Part shown: positions 44,001 to 52,653 of the stretch, piece by piece | Layout: each line of letters opens with the position of its first letter | How positions within the stretch are numbered: position 1 is the first letter of the stretch | Source of the DNA: Rubrolithibacter sp043763625 | Lineage (GTDB): Bacteria > Bacteroidota > Bacteroidia > Sphingobacteriales > Sphingobacteriaceae | DNA: 64,000 nucleotides | Direction: 5' to 3' | NCBI GenBank assembly: GCA_043763625.1 | Contig: JAYULL010000163.1 | Span: forward strand, 1-64,000 | Notes under the pieces: generated by a model | Told to the model about the DNA's origin: nothing | What the model saw: only the letters and a program-made list of their open reading frames with translations | The model's database searches: none | Made by a program: the position numbers and the translations under genes

Positions 44001-44411
44001 CTATTCTTTAACCTGCTTCTTCAAGTGTTCCATAATGGATACCGGCTTTTTATTTTCGCCGAGGGCCACAAAGGTAAATTGGCCCTGTATCGCTAACTCG
44101 CGGTGTTCAGAATACATTTGTTCTATATAAATATCCACACTTACTTTAATACTTGTTCTCCCCACCGATTGTACCCGTGCAACAAGTTCGATTAAAGTGC
44201 CCGAAGGAATAGGTTTATTAAAGTCAATTTTATCGGATGATACAGTAACCATTGGCAATCGACAAAAACGCGTTGCGGCGATAAAGGCAGCATTGTCCAT
44301 CATGTGCATGGCCACGCCCCCGTGTAAGGTATCGTAATGGTTGGTATCTGTTGCAAAAACAGGTTGAAAGGTATGTGTTTCCGATTTCGCTTTGCGTTCT
44401 TCTATGTCCAT
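44001..44411 (-). CDS. Acyl-CoA thioesterase (hotdog fold)
   Basis: A 136-residue hotdog-domain thioesterase of the YciA/BACH type. FATDTNHYDTLHGGVAMHMMDNAAFIAA has the active-site Asn/Asp-His-x-Gly-Gly pattern, and SDKIDFNKPIPSGTLIELVARV follows. Such enzymes hydrolyse acyl-CoA. The frame is open up to 44438, but the ATG at 44411 fits the family N-terminus. It is the last gene of a minus-strand run that starts at 48083, 50 bases after its neighbour. Confidence 0.88.
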   Translation of the reverse strand: MDIEERKAKSETHTFQPVFATDTNHYDTLHGGVAMHMMDNAAFIAATRFCRLPMVTVSSDKIDFNKPIPSGTLIELVARVQSVGRTSIKVSVDIYIEQMYSEHRELAIQGQFTFVALGENKKPVSIMEHLKKQVKE

Positions 44412-44461
44412 ATTCAAAGATAGAAAGTCGAGAAGCAATTAGGTGAGATTGACGGGAAAGA

Positions 44462-45055
44462 TTATTGACGGGCTTTTTTAGTGGCGTCGACCATTAGTTT
44501 GTAAAACTTTTCATGGAGATATGTATTATAAAACTCAAAAACTGCAATACCTTTTTCTCTGTTGATGACAGATATTTTGGACAACCGGGATGGGCTTGAA
44601 ACACTTTTCGTATCAATTTGATAAGTTTTGGGATTTACTTGTTCCGCAACGATTATTAATGATACATCGTTTTCGCTACTAAACCAATACATCATATTCC
44701 CGGAAAATTTGATGAAGTAATTGCTTGAGCAAAAATCACAAGGAAAGTAAGTGTAGTAGTTGCCTTTGTATTTCTCTAAACTTATCCACTTTTGCGGTAA
44801 TCCTTTAACTTTAATGTTCCGTGCGAATTCAACTTTGTATTTTACTTTCAGCGAATCGGTATAGTCTTTTAAATGTTTGTCAATAACATCCCGGGTTTCC
44901 AGCCTTTTATAGTAAGGCGAATTCTTGTCTTTATCTATATAAACAACGGCGTGGACTTCCCCTGTTTTAAGGCGCTTTTTATAAATAGTATCTTTTATCT
45001 GAGCATTTAAAACAACGGGTAAAGCAATTAAATATAAGACCAGTAAATATTTCAT
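44462..45055 (-). CDS. Exported protein of unknown function
   Basis: A 197-residue protein with a signal peptide (MKYLLVLYLIALPVVLNAQ). The mature part is Lys- and Tyr-rich; the segment YTYFPCDFCSSNYFIKF contains the only two Cys, and the C-terminal half alternates as in beta strands. No family is recognised. It may be a lipocalin-like or similar small beta-barrel protein, but this is a guess from the pattern. It is flanked on the same strand by the CWC protein and the thioesterase. Confidence 0.65.
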   Translation of the reverse strand: MKYLLVLYLIALPVVLNAQIKDTIYKKRLKTGEVHAVVYIDKDKNSPYYKRLETRDVIDKHLKDYTDSLKVKYKVEFARNIKVKGLPQKWISLEKYKGNYYTYFPCDFCSSNYFIKFSGNMMYWFSSENDVSLIIVAEQVNPKTYQIDTKSVSSPSRLSKISVINREKGIAVFEFYNTYLHEKFYKLMVDATKKARQ

Positions 45056-45085
45056 AAGAAGATTAGGATATACTAAAGATGGATA

Positions 45086-45286
45086 TTATTTCAGCGTTTC
45101 CAAGTACTCATCCTTTAACTCGCCCAAGCATTTTGCACACAGGCATCCTTCGTAGTTTTCGCTAACGTACTGCATTTCATTTATCGACAATGGCACTTTC
45201 GAACATTGGCATTTTGTGTAGGAATTAGCCTTACATTCAATAATGGCTGTACAACGTTCGCAGGAAATTGTCTCGTGTTTAATCAT
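45086..45286 (-). CDS. Cysteine-rich CWC-family protein
   Basis: A 66-residue protein with eight Cys (9, 12, 18, 26, 28, 48, 50, 53) in the order CxxC, C, CxC, CxCxxC, the pattern of the cysteine-rich CWC family (PF14375). It may bind zinc; no function is known. Here the middle motif is C-Q-C rather than the family's usual C-W-C. Same strand as its neighbours, 30 bases upstream of the exported unknown. Confidence 0.8.
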   Translation of the reverse strand: MIKHETISCERCTAIIECKANSYTKCQCSKVPLSINEMQYVSENYEGCLCAKCLGELKDEYLETLK

Positions 45287-45348
45287 TTAAAAAAAGCCGG
45301 AAAAGCAATATAGAAATTTCCTTTTCAGTGCAGAAACAGAATAGCAAT

Positions 45349-45708
45349 TTAATATTGCCCGGTCGAAAGCAGGACAAGTGTACACGCTTCCATCGTTTCT
45401 ATACCCTGTTCCCGAGCTTTAGCTTCAAGTTCCGGATTTTCGGCACCGGGATTAAAAATGATTCGCTTAGGATTTGTGTTGAGAATGTAATCATACAAAG
45501 AAGTTTGATTACGCGGACCTACATACATCGTAATCGTGTCTACATCTTCATGGATAATTTCCGGCTTTTCAATAGGAACTCCGGCTACTTCGCCTTCCTT
45601 TATTCCTACATTTATAATCTCATGACCGTGTTTTACCAGTTTATTTGAAGCGAGATAAGCATAGCGGCTTGAATTAGGTGTAGCACCAAGAATTAATGTA
45701 CGTTTCAT
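45349..45708 (-). CDS. CoA-binding domain protein (YccU-like)
   Basis: A 119-residue single Rossmann-type CoA-binding domain (CoA_binding_2): TLILGATPNSSRYAYLASNKLVKHGHEIINVG forms the nucleotide-binding start, and IIFNPGAENPELEAKAREQGIETMEACT the C-terminal part. Relatives include YccU and Thermus TTHA1899; the physiological role is unclear. It lies between the CWC gene and the COG2509 oxidoreductase gene on the minus strand. Confidence 0.88.
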   Translation of the reverse strand: MKRTLILGATPNSSRYAYLASNKLVKHGHEIINVGIKEGEVAGVPIEKPEIIHEDVDTITMYVGPRNQTSLYDYILNTNPKRIIFNPGAENPELEAKAREQGIETMEACTLVLLSTGQY

Positions 45709-45779
45709 TCCAAATAGACTTTTAAACCGACTATTTGTTTGTTTCTATTTTCCGGAAGTTCATGCAGGTTAAAGAAGTA

Positions 45780-47330
45780 CTAATTTATTAATTTAATTGC
45801 CGCTTCTGCGCAATTCATTCCGTCAATTGCTGCTGATACAATTCCGCCCGCATAGCCCGCTCCTTCTCCGCAGGGAAACAAGCCTTTTATTTGGGGATGT
45901 TGCAAAGTCTCTTTGTCTCGAGGAATCCTTACGGGTGATGATGTTCGCGATTCAACTCCTACTAAAACAGCTTCGTTAGTAAAATAACCTTTCATTTTTC
46001 TGCCAAAAAGCGGTAAAGCTTTTTTCAGCGATTGATAAACTAAATCCGGTAACACTTCTTTAAGCTCTGCGCTATTTAATCCCGGAAGGTAAGAGTTCTT
46101 GGGTAAATCTTGCGAGGTTCTTCCTTCAACAAAATCTGCCATACGTTGTGCCGGCGCAGCTAAATTTCCTCCGCCTGCTGTAAATGCTTTGTATTCGATC
46201 TCTTTTTGAAATTCTAAAAGCTTTAAAGGATTATCCATTGAACCTTTTACATCTTCCAAATTAATTTGCACTACCGTCCCGGAATTTGCATAGGGATTAT
46301 TCCGCTTTGAAGGCGACCATCCGTTTACCACAATCTCGTTAAAGTCGGTTGAGCAAGGCGCTATTATACCGCCCGGACACATACAAAACGAGAAAACGCC
46401 TCTTCCGCCAACTTGTTCAACTAAGCTGTAATATGCCGGCGGCAAGTAGTCGCCACGCACATCGCATCCATATAGTACTTTATCAATTACTTCTTGTGGA
46501 TGTTCTATTCGTACTCCCAGCGCAAAAGGTTTCGGTTCTAGTAAAATTTTTTGTTTCTCTAGCAAGTAATAGATATCTCTTGCAGAATGCCCGGTTGCTA
46601 AAATTAAAGCACCGGCATGAAAGATATTCTCGTTGCTTGTCTTTATCCCTTTCATGCTTCCGCCTTCAATAATAAGAACTGTTAATTTAGAATTGAAATG
46701 AATTTCGCCCCCGGCATTTAAAATGCTGTCTCGCATTGAAGTAATGATTTGCGGAAGCTTATTAGTCCCGATATGGGGGCGTGCATCAATTAAAATCTCT
46801 TCGGTAGCGCCATGGGCGACTAAAACCTTTAATACATAATTTACATCACCGCGTTTGTTTGAGCGAGTGTAGAGCTTACCGTCTGAGTATGTTCCGGCAC
46901 CGCCTTCGCCAAAGCAATAGTTAGATTCGGGATCGATAAGCCCATGTTTATTTATTGCCGCCAAATCGCGACGTCGTTGTTTTACATTTTTGCCGCGTTC
47001 AATAATTATCGGTTTTAAGCCTAATTCTATACAGCGCAGAGCCGCAAATAACCCGGCAGGACCGGCGCCGATTATCAGAACCGATTTTTTGTCTGTTACA
47101 GAAGGAAAATTTAGATTAAAGATTTCCGGAACCGGTTCTTCTTCTATAAAAACTAACACCTTTACACGATAAACAACTTGCTTTCCGCGAGCGTCGATAG
47201 AGCGTTTTAATAGTTTTACATGAGTAATTTTTCGGGTGGAAATTTTAAGCGATGTTGCGGCTTTTTTTCCTAATACGGTTTCGTCGTTTACTTCTTCGGG
47301 AAGTAAAACTAATTCAATTTCCTTTGTCAT
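45780..47330 (-). CDS. NAD(P)/FAD-dependent oxidoreductase (COG2509 family)
   Basis: A 516-residue flavoprotein. An N-terminal domain of about 90 residues precedes the FAD-binding VLIIGAGPAGLFAALRCIELG, then YSDGKLYTRS, ALILATGHSARD and a C-terminal FAD motif PCGEGAGYAGGIVSAAIDG. It belongs to an uncharacterised family related to HI0933-type dehydrogenases; substrate unknown. The frame is open to 47360, but the ATG at 47330 is the likely start. A small GC-rich inverted repeat (CCGGG/CCCGG near 47339-47355) sits just upstream. Confidence 0.88.
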   Translation of the reverse strand: MTKEIELVLLPEEVNDETVLGKKAATSLKISTRKITHVKLLKRSIDARGKQVVYRVKVLVFIEEEPVPEIFNLNFPSVTDKKSVLIIGAGPAGLFAALRCIELGLKPIIIERGKNVKQRRRDLAAINKHGLIDPESNYCFGEGGAGTYSDGKLYTRSNKRGDVNYVLKVLVAHGATEEILIDARPHIGTNKLPQIITSMRDSILNAGGEIHFNSKLTVLIIEGGSMKGIKTSNENIFHAGALILATGHSARDIYYLLEKQKILLEPKPFALGVRIEHPQEVIDKVLYGCDVRGDYLPPAYYSLVEQVGGRGVFSFCMCPGGIIAPCSTDFNEIVVNGWSPSKRNNPYANSGTVVQINLEDVKGSMDNPLKLLEFQKEIEYKAFTAGGGNLAAPAQRMADFVEGRTSQDLPKNSYLPGLNSAELKEVLPDLVYQSLKKALPLFGRKMKGYFTNEAVLVGVESRTSSPVRIPRDKETLQHPQIKGLFPCGEGAGYAGGIVSAAIDGMNCAEAAIKLIN

Positions 47331-47417
47331 ACTTGCCGGGTTTTTATCCCGGAAGCACAAAGTTAAGAAATAACGGATTGAAGAATAATAAAGTTGAATG
47401 GAGTGCGTCCTTAACTT

Positions 47418-48083
47418 CTACATCACCAAAATCTTATACAGCATCTCGGCAACAAATTTATTTCCCGCAGGCGTTAAATGAACACCGTCGCCGGTAAGGA
47501 TGCCTTTTTCTTTGTTCTCGGGATTATTTTTTAACAGGTAATCATGAAAGGCTTTGCGGAAATCGACAACTTGCGCATTATTGTTTTTTGCGATATTTCT
47601 TATGATGTCCGAGTACTTATTTAAGTCGCCGTCGAGTTCATTGCTGTAATCTATTTTTTCGCCCACTGCTGCCGGAGTGCAAACTACTACTTTAATATTT
47701 TGAGACTGAAGTTTCTTAATTAACTTGATGTAAAAGCCTTCAAACTTGTCGGCATCAGTTCCTGTTTGATACGTTCGCTTGTGCCATACATCATTTACAC
47801 CAACCCAAATAACAACCACATCAGGCTTTTTTGCCAAAACGTCTTCTTCGTATCGTAAGTACAAATCGTAAATTTTATTTCCGCCGACTCCTGCTCCGAA
47901 AAGTTCATAATTTTTGTCTTTGCCTTTTTCTTTCAGCATATTTTGCATCACTGTTATATAGCCATCGGGGCTTACGCCGGCCTGAGTTATTGAATCGCCG
48001 AAGAACACCACTCGAAGAGGTTTATTATCGCGAAAGCTTGAAAAAAAAATCATAAAACCAAGTAAATACGAAATCCGTTTCAT
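47418..48083 (-). CDS. Exported SGNH/GDSL-type esterase
   Basis: A 221-residue hydrolase with a signal peptide (about 1-18). Block I VVFFGDSITQAG has the nucleophile Ser, block II Gly is in GAGVGGNKI, block III is VIWVGVNDVW, and block V DGVHLTPAGN gives the Asp-x-x-His pair. Such enzymes remove acyl groups from sugars or lipids, probably in the periplasm. It heads the minus-strand run down to 44001, divergent from lemA. Confidence 0.92.
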   Translation of the reverse strand: MKRISYLLGFMIFFSSFRDNKPLRVVFFGDSITQAGVSPDGYITVMQNMLKEKGKDKNYELFGAGVGGNKIYDLYLRYEEDVLAKKPDVVVIWVGVNDVWHKRTYQTGTDADKFEGFYIKLIKKLQSQNIKVVVCTPAAVGEKIDYSNELDGDLNKYSDIIRNIAKNNNAQVVDFRKAFHDYLLKNNPENKEKGILTGDGVHLTPAGNKFVAEMLYKILVM

Positions 48084-48232
48084 CTAATTAAAGTTTCTAA
48101 AGAGAACTTAAAGTTAGATGATTAAATTTTTTAAATCATAATATCTGACATTTTGTTATTAAAATCGTGTAACTGTAACATAGGCACAGTAATTGAACTC
48201 TAACGTATAATTAAATTTATTTAACCCTAATC

Positions 48233-48814
48233 ATGAAAAGAAAATTTCAAATAATTCTGGTAGCAATTTTTGCTTCAATATCTTTAAGTTCTTGCGGTTA
48301 CAACACACTTGTTAATTTAGATGAGCAGGTACAGGGACAGTGGGGACAAGTTCAAAACGTTTATCAACGCCGTGCTGATTTGATTCCGAATTTGGTGAAT
48401 ACCGTTAAAGGAGCCGCTAATTTCGAAAAGGAAACACTTACTGCAGTAATCGAAGCACGTGCTAAAGCCACTCAAATCCGTGTAGATGCAAACTCTTTAA
48501 CCCCTGAAAATATAAAGAGATTTCAAGATACTCAAGGTCAATTATCTCAGGCCTTGGGAAAATTAATGTCGATAGTAGAAAACTATCCGGATTTGAAATC
48601 TAATCAGAACTTTTTAGGCTTGCAAGCGCAGTTGGAAGGTACCGAAAACAGAATTACGGTTGAACGTCAACGATTTAACGAGGTAACTACGCAATACAAT
48701 TCAACTTTGCGCCGCTTCCCGAATAACTTAACAGCCGGCTGGTTCGGTTTCGAAAAGAAAGGTTATTTTGCCGCTGAAGCAGGTTCTGAAAAAGCACCTA
48801 AAGTGCAATTCTAA
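48233..48814 (+). CDS. lemA: LemA-family lipoprotein
   Basis: A 193-residue LemA protein: signal with lipobox Cys at 21 (ISLSSC), then the three-helix LemA domain with GQWGQVQNVYQRRADLIPNLVNTVKG and ENRITVERQRFNEVTTQYN. LemA proteins are membrane-anchored and of unknown biochemistry. The stop overlaps the ATG of the next gene by one base (TAATG), and two TPM-domain genes follow, a pairing often seen across bacteria. Confidence 0.93.
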   Translation: MKRKFQIILVAIFASISLSSCGYNTLVNLDEQVQGQWGQVQNVYQRRADLIPNLVNTVKGAANFEKETLTAVIEARAKATQIRVDANSLTPENIKRFQDTQGQLSQALGKLMSIVENYPDLKSNQNFLGLQAQLEGTENRITVERQRFNEVTTQYNSTLRRFPNNLTAGWFGFEKKGYFAAEAGSEKAPKVQF

Positions 48815-49245
48815 TGAAGTTTAGCGAAGACGAAGAAAAGCAAATTCAAGCGGCAGTAGCATCTGCCGAAAAAGCTACATCAGGCGAAATCAGAATATGT
48901 ATTGAAAAAACCTGTTCGGCCGACGTGCTCGACCGTGCTGCTAAATATTTTCATAAGTTAGGTATGGATAAAACAGCACTTCGAAACGGAGTGCTAATTT
49001 ATATCGCAACTGAAGATCACAAGTTTGCCATAATCGGCGATGCCGGCATTAATAAAGTGGTGCCTGAAAACTTCTGGGACGCAACTAAAGATGAGATGCG
49101 GGCAGAATTTAAGCTCGGCAACTTTGCCGGTGGAATTATTATCGGCGTAAGGCTGGCAGCCGAGCAGTTGAAAACATATTTTCCAAGCTTAGATAACGAC
49201 AAAAACGAGCTTTCGGACGACATAGCCTATATGGACGGACAATAA
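48814..49245 (+). CDS. TPM-domain protein, soluble
   Basis: A 143-residue single TPM (TLP18.3/Psb32/MOLO-1) domain without signal peptide or membrane helix. Recognisable parts are TSGEIRICIEKTC, ALRNGVLIYIATEDHKFAIIGDAGINKVV and FAGGIIIGVRLAAEQLKTYF. It starts one base inside lemA and precedes a second, membrane-bound TPM gene by 14 bases. TPM domains occur in photosystem II repair proteins and others; the activity here is unknown. Confidence 0.9.
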   Translation: MKFSEDEEKQIQAAVASAEKATSGEIRICIEKTCSADVLDRAAKYFHKLGMDKTALRNGVLIYIATEDHKFAIIGDAGINKVVPENFWDATKDEMRAEFKLGNFAGGIIIGVRLAAEQLKTYFPSLDNDKNELSDDIAYMDGQ

Positions 49246-49259
49246 TTAATAAAAACTCA

Positions 49260-50048
49260 GTGCTTAAAAACTTTCAATATCTCTTATTATTCTTTTGTGC
49301 AGTTGTTGCTTTTAATGCCGAAGCTCAAAAGCTTCCGGAAAAGCCGACGACTTTAGTAAACGATTATACAAATACACTTACTGAAGAGCAAAAATCAGTT
49401 TTAGAGCGCAAGTTGGTAGCTTTTGATGATTCTACTTCTACGCAAATTGCGGTGGTTTTAATTAATTCGTTAGAGGGTTATGACGCTGCTGATTTCGCGA
49501 GTCGCTTGGGCCAAAAGTGGGGAGTAGGGCGAGCTAAAAAGGATAACGGTATAATACTGTTGGCCTCATTGGGCGACAGGAAAGTAACGATTCAAACCGG
49601 TTACGGCGTTGAAGGCGCCTTGCCGGATATTATAGCAAAACAAATCATCGACAACCGGATTAAGCCCAATTTCAAACAGGGTAATTATTTTGAAGGGCTG
49701 GATGCCGGAACCAATGCCATTATTTCGTACACAAAAGGCGAGTACAAAAACGAAAATCCTCGGCAAGCCCAAAAAGAAGGCAAGAAAATCCCTTTCGGTT
49801 TGATCGTTATCGGTATTATCGCCGCCCTATTTTTATTTAGAAAAGGCGGCGGTGGTGGCGGCGGACGTGTAATAGGAAGCCGTGGAGGATCAAACTTACT
49901 TTGGTGGACATTGCTTTCGGGAATGGGTAGCGGCGGACGAAGTAGCGGCGGTGGCTTCGGCGGTTTCGGCGGCGGTGGTGGAGGCGGCGGCTTCGGCGGC
50001 TTTGGTGGAGGTGGGTTCGGCGGCGGCGGGGCAAGCGGAGATTGGTAG
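49260..50048 (+). CDS. Exported TPM-domain protein with Gly-rich tail
   Basis: A 262-residue protein: signal peptide (about 1-22, ending NAEAQ), TPM domain (about 30-150; LVNDYTNTLTEEQKSVLERKL, GYGVEGALPDIIAKQIIDN), a membrane helix (IPFGLIVIGIIAALFLF, about 181-197) and a tail of about 55 residues dominated by Gly and Phe. This is the YgcG-type layout. The start is GTG. It ends the lemA-TPM-TPM operon. The Gly tail produces spurious Pro-rich frames on the other strand. Confidence 0.9.
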   Translation: MLKNFQYLLLFFCAVVAFNAEAQKLPEKPTTLVNDYTNTLTEEQKSVLERKLVAFDDSTSTQIAVVLINSLEGYDAADFASRLGQKWGVGRAKKDNGIILLASLGDRKVTIQTGYGVEGALPDIIAKQIIDNRIKPNFKQGNYFEGLDAGTNAIISYTKGEYKNENPRQAQKEGKKIPFGLIVIGIIAALFLFRKGGGGGGGRVIGSRGGSNLLWWTLLSGMGSGGRSSGGGFGGFGGGGGGGGFGGFGGGGFGGGGASGDW

Positions 50049-50140
50049 GTTGGATTGACGAGCATGCAAAGCCAAATACGGTCGACTGTTTAACGCATCC
50101 GAACCGAAATAATAAATAATTATAACTTAACAGCAGTATC

Positions 50141-50177
50141 AAAAGTCCTCCCTACTGGGGAGGATTTAGGTGGGGCT
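50141..50177. repeat. Palindromic repeat, intergenic copy 2
   Basis: TCCTCCC at 50146-50152 and GGGAGGA at 50158-50164 form a hairpin, followed by TTTAGGTGGGGCTC. On the opposite strand it lines up with the element inside metH (31599-31638). It lies between the TPM operon and the next gene, and may act as a processing or termination hairpin there. Confidence 0.65.
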
Positions 50178-50190
50178 CTATAACTCTTAA

Positions 50191-50601
50191 ATGATACGCA
50201 AAGATTTTCTTATGGCCGCGATACAGAAGCTGGCTCAGGTTTTAGCGAAGGTATTAAAGTTAAAAAGCCAAGGTGATGTAGATGAAGCACTTCAACTTTC
50301 TCAGAATACTTTAAAGGACGTTTTCGCACTTGATCCGGCAATAATTCAAGATCTATCGGTAGAAGACTTTGACCGGGATATCAAAAGCAAGAACTATGAA
50401 ACTGAAAAACTCGACTTGCTTGCTCAATTTCTGTTTGAAAGCGTTTATCCATTCAATACAATTCCGGATACACACACCGTTTTGCATAAGGTTTTGGTGA
50501 TCTATAACATTTTGGAGCGGGAGCATCATACCCTGTCAATGGAAAATTTCAGTCGTCGCGAAATGATTGATAATTTTTTGAATACCGAGCAGTATGAGTG
50601 A
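50191..50601 (+). CDS. Small helical protein of unknown function
   Basis: A 136-residue, mostly helical soluble protein. The N-terminus (IRKDFLMAAIQKLAQVLAKVL) resembles that of DUF6483 proteins from Firmicutes, but I cannot confirm the family by eye. A middle segment (GDVDEALQLSQNTLKDVF) looks like one TPR unit. The gene overlaps the NUDIX gene by 8 bases, so the two are translated together. Confidence 0.7.
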   Translation: MIRKDFLMAAIQKLAQVLAKVLKLKSQGDVDEALQLSQNTLKDVFALDPAIIQDLSVEDFDRDIKSKNYETEKLDLLAQFLFESVYPFNTIPDTHTVLHKVLVIYNILEREHHTLSMENFSRREMIDNFLNTEQYE

Positions 50602-51145
50602 TGATTTGAAATGGGAGAAGCTCGACTCGAAATATTTGGTTAGAGAGCAATGGGCAACCTTACGGGTTGATACTTGCAAAATGCCCGACGGAACTCTTAT
50701 TGACGATTATTACGTTCTCGAGTATCCCGATTGGGTCAATGCCCTTGCTTTTACAGCAGATAATCAAGCAATACTAATTCGACAATATCGACATGCATCA
50801 GGCGAAGTTATTTTAGAACTTCCCGGAGGATGTATCGATTCGGGGGAAACGCCGGAAGAAGCAATAAAACGAGAGCTTTCCGAAGAAACGGGTTACGAGT
50901 TCGATTGCATTGAACTTACTTCAACACTTTACGCTAATCCGTCAACTGCAGGCAATAAAACCTTTTCTTACATAGCTCGAGGTGGAAAGAAAGTCCGCGA
51001 GCAGCATTTGGACGGCCGCGAGCAAATTTTGGTTGAAACAGTTTCCGTTGACGAATTAAAGGAGCTTTTGTATCAAAATCATTTCGGGCAGGCATTGCAT
51101 GTTAGTGCTGTTTTCTATGGGTTGAAGAAGTTGGGGATGTTATAA
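50594..51145 (+). CDS. NUDIX hydrolase (ADP-ribose pyrophosphatase-like)
   Basis: A 183-residue NUDIX enzyme with a complete Nudix box at 78-100: G-G-C-I-D-S-G-E...RELSEETGYE. The N-terminal EYPDWVNALAFTADNQAILIRQYRHASG fits the ADP-sugar pyrophosphatase subgroup. It overlaps the preceding small gene by 8 bases and converges with the gene ending at 51150. Confidence 0.92.
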   Translation: MSDDLKWEKLDSKYLVREQWATLRVDTCKMPDGTLIDDYYVLEYPDWVNALAFTADNQAILIRQYRHASGEVILELPGGCIDSGETPEEAIKRELSEETGYEFDCIELTSTLYANPSTAGNKTFSYIARGGKKVREQHLDGREQILVETVSVDELKELLYQNHFGQALHVSAVFYGLKKLGML

Positions 51146-51149
51146 CACT

Positions 51150-52499
51150 TTACAATCTTCGTTCCTTAATTTTATTTAACTCGTCTCGAAATTTATCCGA
51201 TTCCTGTTGTTGTTTCTTAGCTTCCTTAATAGCTTTCATTTGCGTTATTTCAGCTCCCGCAAAGTCCTCCAATCCATAAAGCAGATGAGCCAATGTATCG
51301 TAATATTCCGGTTTTTGATAGAAGTCAAGCGAACGCTTGCTCCACTCAGCAGCTTTATTCAGGTAATTTCTATTGTTTTTACCATACAAATAGAAGTCCC
51401 AAGCGGCGTTATTTAATTCATCAGGCACAGTGTTGGGATGAGCGTTCGCACCCGCTAAAAGGAGTCTGCCCTTATCTGCGGTATCGGTAGGGATATTTCT
51501 TGTCAATAATAGCATAGCTTTCTTTTCCATATTCTTTAAGTTCGGCGAAAGCTTTTTTATGGAATCTGCGCTCAGGTTCATGTAGAAATTGTAAATAAAC
51601 AGATCTAAGGTTTTAAGGAAATTAGCGGTGTCTTTTACTTCTCTATAATATTCGATGATGTTAGACTGATACGCCATTTCGGCCCTTCTAAAATTCCCTC
51701 CCCAAGTTGATCCGGCAAAACCTGCTCCGTTTTTCGCGATGTCCAAGCTTTTTTTCTCAACTGCCGCCAGTTTAGTATTATGAATTATCTTATTGTTTAT
51801 TTCATATCTTTTTTGCTCGGGAAGGGTTTTGAAAATACAGTCGGTTAACTTGGGTGACATTTGTTTATGCACTCTACCATACGCCACAGGTCCCGCATTT
51901 AACAGAAAAGCTACCATTTCGAAATTTTCGAAATCGCCTAAAGTTAACTGAAAAGCATAGTCATCTATTAGTTTGTAATTGTCTATTAAGCCAAGTTTCA
52001 TTCTTTCACTAATGTATTCTCCTAAAAACTCTCTAGACCTATTACCGTTTGCGTAAGACTCATTATACCAACTCAACGTTTTCCCGCTTTCCTTTTTGTC
52101 GAGAGCCGCTTTCGCATCTTCGATGTATCGTTCGCCCGATAACGCCAACCCCGCTGAACTATTCAGGAGATTTCCCTTCTCGTCTAAATAGAGGTATGCG
52201 GGGAATTTAATTACAAAATATTTTTTAACAAGTTCATTAAACTCGGCAGTATTGCATTCCGGCCTATAGTTTATAAAATTGCTATTGAAAAATGTGGCAG
52301 CTTTCTTGTCTGATTCTAATTTAACGACACGAGGAAATGTGGAAGAATTATCGGAGTTAAGTAGAATGAAAATCGCCTTTTTCTCAGCCTCAGCAATTTT
52401 CAATAGAGCCGGCAGGGAGTCCGCAGGAAATTTGATAGTCTGCGCTTGAGACAAAGTTGCTAAAAGAGCCGACAGGCAAGCAATAAGAATTAACTTCAT
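51150..52499 (-). CDS. Exported thioredoxin-like protein with TPR-like C-terminus
   Basis: A 449-residue protein with signal peptide (about 1-19). Residues 20-130 resemble a thioredoxin-like fold (KAIFILLNSDN, YFVIKFPAYLYLDEKGNLL) but no CxxC is present, so it is not a thiol oxidoreductase of the usual kind. The C-terminal part has helical repeats, with LNKAAEWSKRSLDFYQKPEYYDTLAHLLYGL typical of TPR. It is probably a periplasmic binding or scaffold protein; function unknown. It is monocistronic and downstream of the dnaA terminator. Confidence 0.75.
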   Translation of the reverse strand: MKLILIACLSALLATLSQAQTIKFPADSLPALLKIAEAEKKAIFILLNSDNSSTFPRVVKLESDKKAATFFNSNFINYRPECNTAEFNELVKKYFVIKFPAYLYLDEKGNLLNSSAGLALSGERYIEDAKAALDKKESGKTLSWYNESYANGNRSREFLGEYISERMKLGLIDNYKLIDDYAFQLTLGDFENFEMVAFLLNAGPVAYGRVHKQMSPKLTDCIFKTLPEQKRYEINNKIIHNTKLAAVEKKSLDIAKNGAGFAGSTWGGNFRRAEMAYQSNIIEYYREVKDTANFLKTLDLFIYNFYMNLSADSIKKLSPNLKNMEKKAMLLLTRNIPTDTADKGRLLLAGANAHPNTVPDELNNAAWDFYLYGKNNRNYLNKAAEWSKRSLDFYQKPEYYDTLAHLLYGLEDFAGAEITQMKAIKEAKKQQQESDKFRDELNKIKERRL

Positions 52500-52596
52500 G
52501 AATAAATTAGGATAGCTTGTTTTGCGTATTTACTACTCAAAAAAAGTGTTTAAGCATAGGTTAAGGATTTGAATCCAAGATATAGAAATTCCTCGA

Positions 52597-52632
52597 AACA
52601 AAAAACCCGAGAAAGGCGGCCTTCTCGGGTTT
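52597..52632 (-). terminator. Terminator of dnaA
   Basis: Perfect 11-base arms at 52603-52613 and 52622-52632 (AAACCCGAGAA and its complement) around an 8-base loop. On the minus strand the right side runs into TTTTTTG. It is 21 bases past the dnaA stop. Confidence 0.9.
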
Positions 52633-52653
52633 CCCAAATTCTTGTTTCTTCAA

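Noticed and set aside
45328..45648. Plus-strand frame of 106 codons
   Set aside because: Shadow of the CoA-binding protein gene on the minus strand.
49685..50142. Two long Pro- or Arg-rich minus-strand frames
   Set aside because: They are mirror images of the Gly-rich tail of the exported TPM protein and have no independent support.
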